DNA of 64,000 nucleotides from Massilia aquatica. GTDB taxonomy: Bacteria > Pseudomonadota > Gammaproteobacteria > Burkholderiales > Burkholderiaceae_D. Each line of letters opens with the position of its first letter. The stretch's first letter is position 1. Below, piece after piece: positions 8,635 through 18,221 of this stretch. The notes beneath the pieces were generated by a model. The model saw only the letters and a list, made by a program, of their open reading frames with translations, was not told the DNA's origin and did not search any database. Where the stretch lies: NCBI RefSeq assembly GCF_011682045.1, contig NZ_VVIW01000004.1:248001-312000 (forward strand), written 5' to 3'. Position numbers and translations under genes: made by a program.

Positions 8635-9803
8635 GCATGATGCCAGCGCCACAGGTGCAGCGCCACCGCCTGAGCCTGCCCACCGGCGAGCTCGAACTCG
8701 ACATCCACGACAGCGCCTTTGCCCTGGACGACGTGATGGGTTTTGCCGCGCGCGCCAACGCCAAGCGCGGCTTCCTGTTCCTGAGCAAGGTGCTGGGCAA
8801 GCACTGGCCGGTCACCCCGAGCATGATGCGCACCGTGCACCAGAGCCTGGCCGACACCGTGCCCGAACTGCCCGGCCCGGTGGTCTTCATCGCCATGGCC
8901 GAAACCGCCATTGGCCTGGGCCAGGGCGTGTTCGAAGCCTGGCTGGCCGCCCATCCCGGGCGCGAAGGCTTGTTCCTGCACACCTCGCGCTACCGGGTGG
9001 GCGAGGCCCCCATCATCGAATTCGAGGAAGCGCACAGCCACGCCCCGCGCCAGTTCCTGCACATGCCGCCGGACGCGCACACGCGCGAGCTGCTGCTGGG
9101 CGCCCGCGCACTGGTCCTGGTGGACGATGAAGCCAGCACCGGCAACACCTTCCTGAACCTGACCGACGCCTGCCGCAAGCTCAATCCCGGCATCGCCCAC
9201 GTGCACCTGGCGACGATTACCAACTTCATGGGCGCCCCCGCCACGCAAGCCCTGTCGGCGCGCTTCGGCCTGCCGGTGACGATGGGCGCGCCGGTCAGCG
9301 GCGAATATCGCTTTACGCCCGGCCAGCTGGCCAGCGCCAGCGCCCCGGCGCAATTGTTCGACCCCTCGGCCGACCGCGGCGCCAGCGGCGACTTCGGCCG
9401 CTACGGCCTGCACCGCGCGCTCACGGCGCCGGCCGCCCTGGCCGCACGGCTGGCGGCCGAGGTGCAGCCGGGCGACCAGGTGCTGGTGCTCGGCACCGGC
9501 GAGTTCATGCACCCGTCCTACCTGCTCGGCGCCGCCCTGGAGCGGCTCGGCGTGGACGTGGTCGTGCAATCGACCACGCGCTCGCCGATCCTGACCTGGG
9601 GCGCGGTCGGGGCCGCGCTCACGTTCCCCGACAATTACGGCGAGGGTGTGGCCAATTTCCTGTATAACGTCACCCCCGGCCAGTACCGGCACGTATTCAT
9701 TTGCCACGAAACCGCCCCCACCGAGGCGCTGCGGGGCCTTGCGGACACGCTCAGCGCGCGTCTTTTCCACTTTAAGACCGAGACCCATATTGAAGAAGTT
9801 TGA
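8631..9803 (+). CDS. Phosphoribosyltransferase with C-terminal TRSP domain
   Basis: A 390-residue protein. The PRPP-binding loop is ALVLVDDEASTGNTF (about residues 161-175). The C-terminal part carries VVQSTTRSPI (about 305-314), the signature of the TRSP domain that accompanies Ter-linked phosphoribosyltransferases. The predicted role is base exchange or glycosidic-bond formation with PRPP. The gene overlaps the ATP-grasp gene by four bases and the HAD gene by 14, implying one transcript and coupled translation. Confidence 0.85.
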   Translation: MSMMPAPQVQRHRLSLPTGELELDIHDSAFALDDVMGFAARANAKRGFLFLSKVLGKHWPVTPSMMRTVHQSLADTVPELPGPVVFIAMAETAIGLGQGVFEAWLAAHPGREGLFLHTSRYRVGEAPIIEFEEAHSHAPRQFLHMPPDAHTRELLLGARALVLVDDEASTGNTFLNLTDACRKLNPGIAHVHLATITNFMGAPATQALSARFGLPVTMGAPVSGEYRFTPGQLASASAPAQLFDPSADRGASGDFGRYGLHRALTAPAALAARLAAEVQPGDQVLVLGTGEFMHPSYLLGAALERLGVDVVVQSTTRSPILTWGAVGAALTFPDNYGEGVANFLYNVTPGQYRHVFICHETAPTEALRGLADTLSARLFHFKTETHIEEV

Positions 9804-10554
9804 GAAATTCCTGTTCGCCGACCTGGACGACACCCTGTTCCAGTCGCTGGAAAAGTGCGAGGGGCGCGGTACGCCCATCGAAGCGGCCGCCTTTTTAAAG
9901 GACGGCAGCCCGATCTCGTACACCACGCCGGGCCAGCGCGCCTTCCTGGCCTTTGCCCAGGATGGCATGACGGTGATTCCGACCACGGCGCGCAACGTCA
10001 ATGCATTCCAGCGCGTGGGCATCGACTTCCACAGCTATGCCGTGCTCGACTACGGCGGGATCATCCTGCTGCCGGACGGCTCGGTCGACCAGGAATGGCT
10101 GGAACACATGCGCGGCGCCATGCAGGCTGCCCTGCCCGGCCTGCAGGAACTGGCCGGCCTGATCGACGCCTGGGCCGAGCGCACCGGTTTCGGCAACCGC
10201 GCCCGCCTGATCGAGGATTTCGAGACGCCGTTCTATCTGGTGGTGAAAGACCCGCAAAAAATCGCGGCCAACCTGGAACCGATCGAGCGTGACGTGGTCC
10301 AGCCGTGGATCGACAATGGCAATCGCGATTACTTCATCCATCGCAACGGCAACAACCTGGCGATTTTGCCGAACGCGCTGAACAAGGCGCATGCGGTGGC
10401 GCACGTGAGCGCGCGCCTGCGCGCCGAACACGGCGATATCCTCACCTTCGGCATGGGCGACAGCAAGTCCGACGCGCGCTTCATGGCCGCCTGCGACTAT
10501 GCCATCACCCCGCGCCACACCCAGCTGGCGGGCCTGACCCTGGAGACCCTATGA
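9790..10554 (+). CDS. HAD-superfamily phosphatase of the Ter module
   Basis: A 254-residue haloacid-dehalogenase-type hydrolase. The nucleophile motif is LFADLDDTLF at the N-terminus, followed by VIPTTARN (motif II) and a C-terminal FGMGDSKSDARFM (motif IV with acidic metal ligands). The best start is a TTG at 9790, placing the HAD motif at the usual distance from the N-terminus; no ATG fits. The cap region resembles sucrose-phosphatase-like HADs. It probably removes phosphate from the product of the neighbouring phosphoribosyltransferase. Confidence 0.83.
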   Translation: MKKFEKFLFADLDDTLFQSLEKCEGRGTPIEAAAFLKDGSPISYTTPGQRAFLAFAQDGMTVIPTTARNVNAFQRVGIDFHSYAVLDYGGIILLPDGSVDQEWLEHMRGAMQAALPGLQELAGLIDAWAERTGFGNRARLIEDFETPFYLVVKDPQKIAANLEPIERDVVQPWIDNGNRDYFIHRNGNNLAILPNALNKAHAVAHVSARLRAEHGDILTFGMGDSKSDARFMAACDYAITPRHTQLAGLTLETL

Positions 10555-11642
10555 ATTTTTCCGGCAGTTACCGTTCGGAAGACGTCAGCTTCCTGCTCAA
10601 GCCGCTGGCGATGCAGGACTTCGTCGACGTTCCCGAAAAAGAATTCCTGATCCAGTCGGGCCAGCGCCACTACAGCGAAATGCTCTCGCCCGAATCCTTG
10701 CCCTCGGAGCGCTACCTGGCGGTGTTTCGCGAAGCCTGCGCCGCCAACACGGCGCGCATGGCGCGCGACTGCCTGACCCTGGCCGGCCTGATCGCCCAAC
10801 GCCGCAGCGGCCCGGTCACCCTGGTCTCGCTGGCGCGCGCCGGCACCCCGGTCGGCGTGGTCTTGAACAGCCTGCTGCCCAAGGTGTTCGGGCGCGCCAG
10901 CACGCACTATTCGGTCTCGATCATCCGCGACCGCGGCATCGACCAGGTGGCGCTCGAACATATCCTGGCGCAGGGCCACGCCCCTGAATCGATCGTCTTC
11001 ATCGACGGCTGGACCGGCAAGGGCGTGATCTCGCGCGAATTATTAAGCGCCATCGACGAATTCAACCGCCGCCGCGGCACCGCCATCGACGGCGGCCTGT
11101 ACGTGCTGTCCGACCTGGCCGGCAGCGCCGCCTGCGCCGCCTCCTGCGACGACTACCTGATTCCGTCGAGCATACTGAACGCCACCGTTTCCGGCCTGAT
11201 CAGCCGTTCGATCCTGAACGAGGCAATCGGACCCGGGGACTTCCACGGCTGCGTGTACTATCAGCAGTTCGAAGCGCACGACCAGTCGCAAAGTTTCGCC
11301 GACGGCCTGGTGGCCGCCGCGCTGGAGATCGCCGCCGCCGACGGCACGCCCGACGCCCAAGCGGTCGACCGTGAAGCCGCCGGCGCCGTCTCGCGCGCCT
11401 ACATGCTGGCCGCGCTCGAACAACATGGCATTACCGACGTCAACATGATCAAGCCCGGCATCGGCGAAGCAACCCGCGTGTTGCTGCGCCGTAGTCCGCG
11501 CCTGTTGATCCTGCGTGACGCCGGCGCGCCCGACGTGGCGCATCTGGCCCTGCTGGCGCAGGAAAAAGCAATTCCCGTGATCGTCGACGCTACGTTGCCG
11601 TATCACGCCGTTTCATTGATCAGGAGTGCATTGGATGGTTAA
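10551..11642 (+). CDS. StiP-like PRTase/PELOTA-domain protein of the Ter module
   Basis: A 363-residue protein of the type annotated as cysteine protease StiP family. The N-terminal half is phosphoribosyltransferase-like (TLVSLARAGTPVGVVL and VFIDGWTGKG). The last ~100 residues (from about DVNMIKPGIGEATRVLLRR) look like a PELOTA-type RNA-binding domain. No classical protease triad could be identified, so the protease name should be treated with caution. ATG 10551 overlaps the HAD stop by four bases. Confidence 0.8.
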   Translation: MNFSGSYRSEDVSFLLKPLAMQDFVDVPEKEFLIQSGQRHYSEMLSPESLPSERYLAVFREACAANTARMARDCLTLAGLIAQRRSGPVTLVSLARAGTPVGVVLNSLLPKVFGRASTHYSVSIIRDRGIDQVALEHILAQGHAPESIVFIDGWTGKGVISRELLSAIDEFNRRRGTAIDGGLYVLSDLAGSAACAASCDDYLIPSSILNATVSGLISRSILNEAIGPGDFHGCVYYQQFEAHDQSQSFADGLVAAALEIAAADGTPDAQAVDREAAGAVSRAYMLAALEQHGITDVNMIKPGIGEATRVLLRRSPRLLILRDAGAPDVAHLALLAQEKAIPVIVDATLPYHAVSLIRSALDG

Positions 11643-12549
11643 GTCGATGGGAGCGTCGCTGTATGTGCCGGCGAATCACAAATACCTGATGGATGTGGCC
11701 AATGGCGAGCGCATGGGGCATGTGCGCTCGCTGATTTTCTGCACCGAGGACGCGGTCGCCGATGCCGACCTGAGCTGGGCCTTGTTCAACCTGTCCGTGG
11801 TGCTGGCCAATATGCGCAGCGACGGCACGGCCGAGCGTTTCGTGCGCGTGCGCAATCCCGACGTCATGGCGCGCGTGCTGGCCATGCCGGGCGCCGACAA
11901 GCTGACCGGCTTCGTGATCCCGAAAGCGACGCGCACCAACTTCGACGCCTACTTCAAGCAGATCCGCAATACCGATCACATGCTCATGCCGACCCTGGAA
12001 ACGGCCGAAGTCTTCAACGACTGGGAAATGCGGCAATTTCGCAAGATGCTCGAAGCGCCCGGCGTGCGTCACCGCATCCTGGCGCTGCGGATCGGCGGCA
12101 ACGACCTGCTGGCCCTGCTGGGCCTGCGCCGTCCGCGCAGCATGACCTTGTACCGCACGCCGCTGGGGCCGGTCATGGCGCGCCTGGTGACCACCTTCCG
12201 CCCGTACGGCTTCGTGCTCACCGCGCCGGTGTTCGAACACCTCGACCTGCCTGAACTGCTGGACCAGGAAGTGCTGGAAGACCTGGCCCACGGCATGGTC
12301 GGCAAGACCGCCATCCACCCGAGCCAGATCGCGCCGATCGAGCAGCATTACCGGGTAAAGCCGAACGACCTGGCGGCCGCCCGCGCCATCCTCGACGTCG
12401 ATGCGCCAGCCGTGTTCAAGATGCATGATTCCATGTGCGAAGTGGCCACCCACCGCGCCTGGGCCGAACGCACCATCGAACAGTCGAAAGTATTTGGCGC
12501 TCATCACGACCTCCCACCGATGAGCCCGGCAATCCCACGGGAACTCTGA
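11635..12549 (+). CDS. HpcH/HpaI aldolase-like C-C lyase of the Ter module
   Basis: A 304-residue TIM-barrel protein of the HpcH/HpaI aldolase/citrate-lyase beta superfamily. It has GASLYVPANHKYLMD at the start, a central LALRIGGNDLLALLG segment and a later GKTAIHPSQIAPIE, typical of CitE-like enzymes. These cleave or form carbon-carbon bonds with a metal and an oxo-acid or CoA ester. ATG 11635 was chosen because GGAG at 11623-11626 is eight bases upstream; a GTG at 11626 would overlap that site. It overlaps the StiP gene by eight bases. Confidence 0.83.
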   Translation: MVKSMGASLYVPANHKYLMDVANGERMGHVRSLIFCTEDAVADADLSWALFNLSVVLANMRSDGTAERFVRVRNPDVMARVLAMPGADKLTGFVIPKATRTNFDAYFKQIRNTDHMLMPTLETAEVFNDWEMRQFRKMLEAPGVRHRILALRIGGNDLLALLGLRRPRSMTLYRTPLGPVMARLVTTFRPYGFVLTAPVFEHLDLPELLDQEVLEDLAHGMVGKTAIHPSQIAPIEQHYRVKPNDLAAARAILDVDAPAVFKMHDSMCEVATHRAWAERTIEQSKVFGAHHDLPPMSPAIPREL

Positions 12550-12577
12550 CCATCACTTGAGTGAAAAGGACCACAAC

Positions 12578-13810
12578 GTGACACATTTTTCGCGCGGACA
12601 AAAAGGCAAGCTGGCCGACCTGGGCTTGAGCGCCCCCTTCACCGTCATGGTCGATATCGACACGGCCGGGCTGGTGGTCGACATCTCCTGCTTCGGCCTG
12701 GACGGCAGCGACAAGCTCTCGGACGAACGCTACATGGTGTTCTACAACCAGCTGGCCAGCCCCGCCAATGAAATCAAGATGACCCTGGCCGGGCGCGCCG
12801 CCAGCTTCGCGGTCAACCTCGACGCCTTGCCGGCCTCGATCGCCAAGCTGGTGTTCGTGGCCGCGATCGACGGCAACGGCACCATGCGCAGCGTGGGCGC
12901 GAGCAGCATCAAGCTGGGCGAGGCGGTGCAGTTCCCGTGGTCGGGCGCCGACTTCCAGGATGAAAAAGCCGTCATCGTCGGCGAAATCTATCGTAAAGAC
13001 GGCATCTGGCGCTTTGGCGCCGTCGGCCAGGGTTTCAATGGCGGACTGTCGGCCCTGCTCAAGCACTTTGGCGGCACCGAGGCTGCGCCGACGTCGGCGC
13101 CAACGCCACCGGCTGCGGTGCCTCCGCCACCGGCGCCACCACCGCACAAGCCGGTGTCGCTGTCGAAAGTCACGCTCGACAAGCGCGGCGACAAGGTTTC
13201 GCTCGACAAGCGCGGCGGCAGCCAGGGTTTCGGCCGCATCCACGTCAACCTGAACTGGAACCGTGGCGCCGCCCCCGGGGCTGCGCCCAAGCAAGGCTTT
13301 TTCTCGCGCCTGACCGGCGGTGGCGGCAACAAGGGCGTCGACCTCGATCTCGGCTGCATGTACGAACTGGCCGACGGCCGTCCGGGCCTGGTGCAGGCGC
13401 TGGGCAACGCCTGGGGCGACTTCGACCGTCCGCCATACATGCGCCTGGCCGCCGACGACCGCACCGGGCAATCGAGCGACGGTGAAAACCTGAGCATCAA
13501 CGGCGACCATTTCAACGACATGAAGCGCGCCCTGATCTTCGCCTTCATCTACGACGGCGCACCGAACTGGGCCGCCACCGACGGCGTGGTGACCATCAAC
13601 ATGCCCGACCAGGCGCCGATCGAAGTACGGCTCGACCAGGGCGGCAACCAGATGATGTGCGCGATTGCCATGATCGAAAACCGGGGCGGCAGCATGCAGG
13701 TGACCAAGCTGGCCGAGTACTTCTCGCAGGTCGGCCGCGAAAGCGCGCACGAACTGATGGACCGCCGCTTCGGCTTCGGCTTGCGCTGGACCACCGGCAC
13801 CAAAGACTAA
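12578..13810 (+). CDS. terA: TerA-like protein with two TerD-type domains
   Basis: A 410-residue protein. The N-terminal TerD-like domain (about 1-165, ending WRFGAVGQGFNGG) is joined by a Pro/Ala linker to a C-terminal domain starting VDLDLGCMYELADG and containing ALIFAFIYDG and CAIAMIENRG, characteristic of TerA. The linker holds a duplicated VTLDKRG / VSLDKRG motif. The start is a GTG at 12578 with AAAGGA eight bases upstream; an upstream TTG at 12557 lacks a site. It closes the ter operon, 28 bases after the lyase gene. No terB, terC or terZ is seen in the window. Confidence 0.87.
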   Translation: MTHFSRGQKGKLADLGLSAPFTVMVDIDTAGLVVDISCFGLDGSDKLSDERYMVFYNQLASPANEIKMTLAGRAASFAVNLDALPASIAKLVFVAAIDGNGTMRSVGASSIKLGEAVQFPWSGADFQDEKAVIVGEIYRKDGIWRFGAVGQGFNGGLSALLKHFGGTEAAPTSAPTPPAAVPPPPAPPPHKPVSLSKVTLDKRGDKVSLDKRGGSQGFGRIHVNLNWNRGAAPGAAPKQGFFSRLTGGGGNKGVDLDLGCMYELADGRPGLVQALGNAWGDFDRPPYMRLAADDRTGQSSDGENLSINGDHFNDMKRALIFAFIYDGAPNWAATDGVVTINMPDQAPIEVRLDQGGNQMMCAIAMIENRGGSMQVTKLAEYFSQVGRESAHELMDRRFGFGLRWTTGTKD

Positions 13811-13818
13811 GCGTTGAA

Positions 13819-13859
13819 GCCGCCGGACCTGCGCAATGCGGGCCCGGCGGCGGTTTTTT
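13819..13859 (+). terminator. Rho-independent terminator after terA
   Basis: GCCGCCGG (13819-13826) pairs with CCGGCGGC (13844-13851), followed by GGTTTTTT. It lies directly after the terA stop and reaches the stop of the convergent creD gene. Confidence 0.88.
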
Positions 13860-15270
13860 ACGACACCACCGTGACCGGCTCCGCGTCGCTCTTGCCGACC
13901 TGGTACCAGTCGACCTTGCGGGTTGCCACCATGATCGCGCCCAGCACGGCGAACAGCAGGATACTTCCCAGCATCAGCGCATTGTTCTCCGACACCAGCA
14001 AGCCATACAGCGCGCCGTAGAGCACGGTCAGCGCCACGCCGAAACCCAGTCCGCGCTGCCAGTTGCGCAGCACAAAACTCAGATAAAAACCCAGCAGCAA
14101 GATGCACGCCGTGCTGGCGATGGCATACGCGACGATGAACTGGATATGTTCCGACAAGCCCACCAGCAACAGGAAGAACAGCACCAGCGCCATGCCGACC
14201 AGCAGGTACTGCACTGGGTGGATTGGCAGGCGCTTGAGGATTTCGAAGATGAAGAAGGCGGCAAAGGTCAGCGCCACGAACAGCAAGCCATACTTGGTGG
14301 CGCGCTCGGCCAGCGAATACACATTCACCGGTTCGATGAAGGCCACGCTGAAGCGGTCCACCTGCACCGCCGCGCGTGCCGCGGCGACTTGCCCGGCCGG
14401 CACGGCATCGGCGTTGGCCGCCCCGTTTTGCAAGGCGAGCAACTGCTGCTGGGCGGCAGTCGACAAGGACGAAATCGCCCAATTGGCCTTGAAGCCGTCA
14501 TCGTTGATGACGCGGTCCTTGGTCGACGGCAAGAAGTTACCGGCGAACTGAGGATGCGGCCACTTCGACGTCAGGCTGATCTGGTTATTGCGTCCGACCG
14601 GGGCAAAATGCTGGCGTTCGATGCCGTCCAGGCCGAGGTTGAAGGCGAACGGGACGCGCGCGGTCTGTTCGAGGTCCATGGCCGGCAGGTCGGCATGCAG
14701 GCCGCTGCCGAGGGCGATGGAACCGGTGCCCTGCTGGAATTCGATCGACTGCTTGCCCCAGGCGATGGTGGGGATATTCCGGATCCCGCGCACATCCTCG
14801 ATGCCGACGGCGATGCTGACCTGGCCGAGCGTGATGCGCGAGAGCGAGTTAGCACGCGGCAGCGCCGATTTCAGCGGCAGGTCGAAGTCGCCCGTCAGCT
14901 TGTGCTGGCCGCTGTAGAACAGCACCCGGTGGATGCCGCGATAGCGGTAATCGGTATCGAACTTGCCTTCGACGTTGAGCTGGTTCGGAAACACCAGGTG
15001 CACGCGGCTGACCGAGCGTTTCACGGTTTCCGATTTGCTGGCATCGTTGGCGGCGGGAACAGTGACGTCGAACTCGTCGGTGTAGGGAATGACCATGACC
15101 GGCCCGACGATCGACTGTTCGCGCACCGAATCGGCGGCGATGCTGGCGACCGCCTGGGCGCGGAAATCGCTGCGTTCGCTGATGGTGCTCTGAATCATCG
15201 CCAAAGGCAGGCAGATCAGCACAGTGAGCGCCAGGATGGCGAGTATCTTGTACAACAGTGTTTTTTGCAT
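13858..15270 (-). CDS. creD: Inner membrane protein CreD
   Basis: A 470-residue inner-membrane protein of the CreD (Cet) family. An N-terminal span (LLYKILAILALTVLICLPLAMI) is followed by a large periplasmic domain (about 30-300), then a block of about five to six spans in the last 150 residues. The VPFAFNLGLDGIERQHFAPVG segment is family-typical. CreD is the main target of the CreBC two-component system; it maintains the cell envelope and affects beta-lactam and colicin E2 tolerance. The gene is on the same strand as creBC but 600 bases away, with its own array of upstream repeats. Confidence 0.93.
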   Translation of the reverse strand: MQKTLLYKILAILALTVLICLPLAMIQSTISERSDFRAQAVASIAADSVREQSIVGPVMVIPYTDEFDVTVPAANDASKSETVKRSVSRVHLVFPNQLNVEGKFDTDYRYRGIHRVLFYSGQHKLTGDFDLPLKSALPRANSLSRITLGQVSIAVGIEDVRGIRNIPTIAWGKQSIEFQQGTGSIALGSGLHADLPAMDLEQTARVPFAFNLGLDGIERQHFAPVGRNNQISLTSKWPHPQFAGNFLPSTKDRVINDDGFKANWAISSLSTAAQQQLLALQNGAANADAVPAGQVAAARAAVQVDRFSVAFIEPVNVYSLAERATKYGLLFVALTFAAFFIFEILKRLPIHPVQYLLVGMALVLFFLLLVGLSEHIQFIVAYAIASTACILLLGFYLSFVLRNWQRGLGFGVALTVLYGALYGLLVSENNALMLGSILLFAVLGAIMVATRKVDWYQVGKSDAEPVTVVS

Positions 15271-15311
15271 GGAAGCTCCCGATTGGTGATGGCGCCAGTG
15301 TAGGGAGCGTG

Positions 15312-15360
15312 TGTGCGCTGGGTATGCGCTGAATGTGCGTTGATGTGCGGTGGATGTGAA
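15312..15360. promoter_or_regulatory. Five 11-bp-spaced CreB-like half-sites upstream of creD
   Basis: On the plus strand, TGTGCG, TATGCG, TGTGCG, TGTGCG and TGTGAA start at 15312, 15323, 15334, 15344 and 15355, a spacing of 11, 11, 10 and 11. The last copy reads TTCAC on the creD strand, the half-site of the E. coli cre tag (TTCAC-N6-TTCAC, also an 11-base period). The array ends 42 bases upstream of the creD start, a suitable place for tandem binding of an OmpR-family regulator. Confidence 0.6.
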
Positions 15361-15402
15361 GCAGGAAAGAAAGCTGTTTTAGCGTGCGAAACCAGGCAGC
15401 TT

Positions 15403-15437
15403 GCTGGCTAAAACGTCACCAGGAAATTTTAGCCAGC
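15403..15437. repeat. Inverted repeat in the creD-creC spacer
   Basis: GCTGGCTAAAA (15403-15413) and its exact complement (15427-15437) flank a 13-base loop, in an AT-rich spacer (15361-15539) with no gene. An additional GTTTTAGC nearby can pair competitively. It could terminate the small peptide gene at 15540-15698 on the minus strand or be an operator. Confidence 0.55.
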
Positions 15438-15539
15438 CAAACCTCATTATTCTCAGTCGAATCAAGGAAACTATTTATGGGTCATGAGGTAGACTGCGCG
15501 CCCCAATGCAACTCCCTATCTATGCTGGTCTGTTAACAA

Positions 15540-15698
15540 TCAAGTCTGCGAGATGAGATACACGGCTTTACCAATGGTGCCCCCAGCGTGCTCGGCCATC
15601 AGATAAAGCAATACCCCTGCAATTCCGTTCAAGAAATACTGCATCAGGACAGGTAAAGCACTAATGAAAGCAGATAGATCTCTACATATTCCATTCAT
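15540..15698 (-). CDS. Small hydrophobic peptide of unknown function
   Basis: A 52-residue reading frame starting MNGICRDLSAF. The ATG at 15698 has a very good ribosome-binding site, GGAGAGG, seven bases upstream. The peptide has a hydrophobic stretch (ALPVLMQYFLNGIAGVLLYLM) that could span the membrane, then a HAGGTIGKA segment. Local DNA (about 15440-15875) is clearly AT-richer than the genes around it, suggesting recent acquisition. It does not carry an N-terminal double-glycine leader. It could be a small membrane protein or a toxin-like peptide; the function is unknown. Confidence 0.45.
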   Translation of the reverse strand: MNGICRDLSAFISALPVLMQYFLNGIAGVLLYLMAEHAGGTIGKAVYLISQT

Positions 15699-15875
15699 GA
15701 TGACCCTCTCCATTAACGGCCACTCGTTTATACCCAAAATACCATAAGCAAGCTTATTTGCTCACTCAGCGTTGAAGTGTAGGCCGAAGTAAAATATGCA
15801 CTTTGTCAAAAATCCATTTGCGTATTTTAGTTGACTAAAATCAACGTGCGCGGATAACTCTCTTTGACGCGAAGG

Positions 15876-17302
15876 TTAAGAAACCAAAACAAGTGGCAGG
15901 CGCAGTTCGGCGCATACGCCACCAGGCTCGGCGTTCTCGACGCTCACTCGGCCGCCGTGCAGCGCCATCACCTCGCGCACGAAGGGCAAGCCCAGACCCG
16001 TGCTTTTCGCGCCATCCGGACGCGGCAGCGAGTAAAAGCGTTCGAACAGCCGCTCGCGCGCGAACTCGGGAATGCCGCTACCGCAGTCGCTCACGCTGAT
16101 GATCACCTCGTCCCCCAGCGTCTCGGCGCGCAGCGTGATCACGCCGCCCGGCGGCGAAAAATCGATGGCGTTGTCGAGCAGGTTGCCCACCGCCTGGCGC
16201 AGCAGCAGCGGGTCGCCCTTGACGATCAGGTTGTCGATGAAGGTTTCCAGGGTCAGGCCGCGCGCCAGCAAGCGCGCCGACACATCGGCCCGCACTTCCC
16301 CGGCCAGGCTGCGCAGCGCGACCGTCTCCGGCGCACTCAGGCGCTGCTGCTTTTCCACCCGGATCAGGGCCAGCAGCTTGTCGATCAGCTGCTTCTGGCG
16401 CAGGTTCTGGTTCAGGATATTGTTCAGGAAATGGCGGCGCTCGGCGTCCGGCATGTCTTCCTGCATCAGCTCGGCCGAACCCTGGATCGCCGCGATCGGG
16501 CTCTTGAGCTCGTGCGCCAGGGTGTGCATCAGCTCTTCCACGTATTCCTTGCCTTCGAGCTTGTTGCGCATCGCTTCAAGCGCGCGCCCGAGCGTGCCGA
16601 TCTCGTTGTTGCCGAGCGCCGGCAAGGTGGCCTTGCGGCCCGCCTCGACATCGGCGATGTACAGCATCAGCACGCGCAGGGAGCGGTTGAGCCAGTAGGC
16701 GAAGGCCATCCCGATCAGCAGCGACAGCACCAGCAGCAGCGCGCCGCGCGTGAGGATGATGCGCTGGCTGCGTTCGACAAAGGGTTGCACGGTCGAGACC
16801 GGCTTGGCGACGGTCAGCACGCCGATGATCTGCTTGCCGTCCATGATTGGCGCGGCCACGTGCATCACTGCGTTGCTGTCGTCGGAGTAGACGTCGCGCG
16901 TGCTGCGCGCGCCGTACTCGCCGCGCAGGGTCAGGTAGACATCGTTCCAGCGCGAATAATCCTTGCCGACATCCTTGCCGCTGGAGTCGAAGGTGACTTG
17001 CCCGTTCACATTGGTGATGTAGACGCGGTAGTTCAGGGCGCGCTTGTTCAAGCCGTCGATGGAGACGTCCACATGGCGCCGTCCGAACGATTGCAGGCGC
17101 GCCAGCACTTGGGACTCGTCCAGATGCCCGGCCTTGACATCGTCGGCGACGACCTCGGCCAGCAGGTGGGCGGTGTCGACCAGGGTGTCTTCGAGGGTGG
17201 AGCGCACGCCCGGCTTGACCTGGGCCACGAACACATTGAGCAAGAACCACGCCGCCAGCCCGACAATCAGAAAATAGCCGAGCAGGATGCGCAGGCCGAT
17301 TC

Positions 17303-17306
<4 letters not shown>
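15876..17306 (-). CDS. creC: Sensor histidine kinase CreC
   Basis: A 476-residue membrane histidine kinase. Span 1 is at residues 7-29. A periplasmic sensor region runs to about 185, span 2 covers 187-206, a HAMP linker follows, then a dimerisation box TLAHELKSPIAAIQG with His265, and a C-terminal ATPase with NLLDNAIDFSPPGG and STGLGLPFVREV. Its ATG overlaps the creB stop by four bases. CreC phosphorylates CreB in response to carbon state and, in pseudomonads and aeromonads, to penicillin-binding-protein inhibition. Confidence 0.9.
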
Positions 17307-18004
<698 letters not shown>

Positions 18005-18163
18005 GCGCGGGTTTCAAGAATGGTCATGGCGACAGTATCCGGGGCCGGGCCGGACCAGTCAACCGGCGGAACAGCAGCCTGCTTGTCGGAAAACCTTACA
18101 GATGCTCACGAAATTTCTTCATAGAAAATCCTAAGCTGATGATACCAAACGATAATTTCCAAA

Positions 18164-18179
18164 TGGTATGTTTTTTGCT
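18164..18179 (+). promoter_or_regulatory. Candidate sigma-54 promoter of the PEP-CTERM gene
   Basis: TGGTATGTTTTTTGCT has GG (18165-18166) and GC (18177-18178) exactly ten bases apart and a full TTGC -12 box. Transcription would begin near 18190, some 32 bases before the start codon. PEP-CTERM genes in betaproteobacteria are known to be RpoN-dependent. No TGTCC-type activator sites were seen upstream. Confidence 0.6.
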
Positions 18180-18221
18180 TGAACACGATGCCATCTTAAC
18201 CAAAGTATAAGAAAGAATATC

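Noticed and set aside
8511-10022. A 503-residue antisense open frame across the PRTase and HAD genes
   Set aside because: The sense strand has two conserved domain genes with intact motifs; the antisense product has no recognisable domain.
10551-11642. Protease function of the StiP-like protein
   Set aside because: No Cys-His pair in a papain-like context was visible; the domains seen are PRTase-like and PELOTA-like.
15540-15698. The small hydrophobic peptide as a class II bacteriocin precursor for the C39 exporter
   Set aside because: The double glycine lies near its C-terminus rather than ending an N-terminal leader, so it would release only a short tail; the link is not supported.
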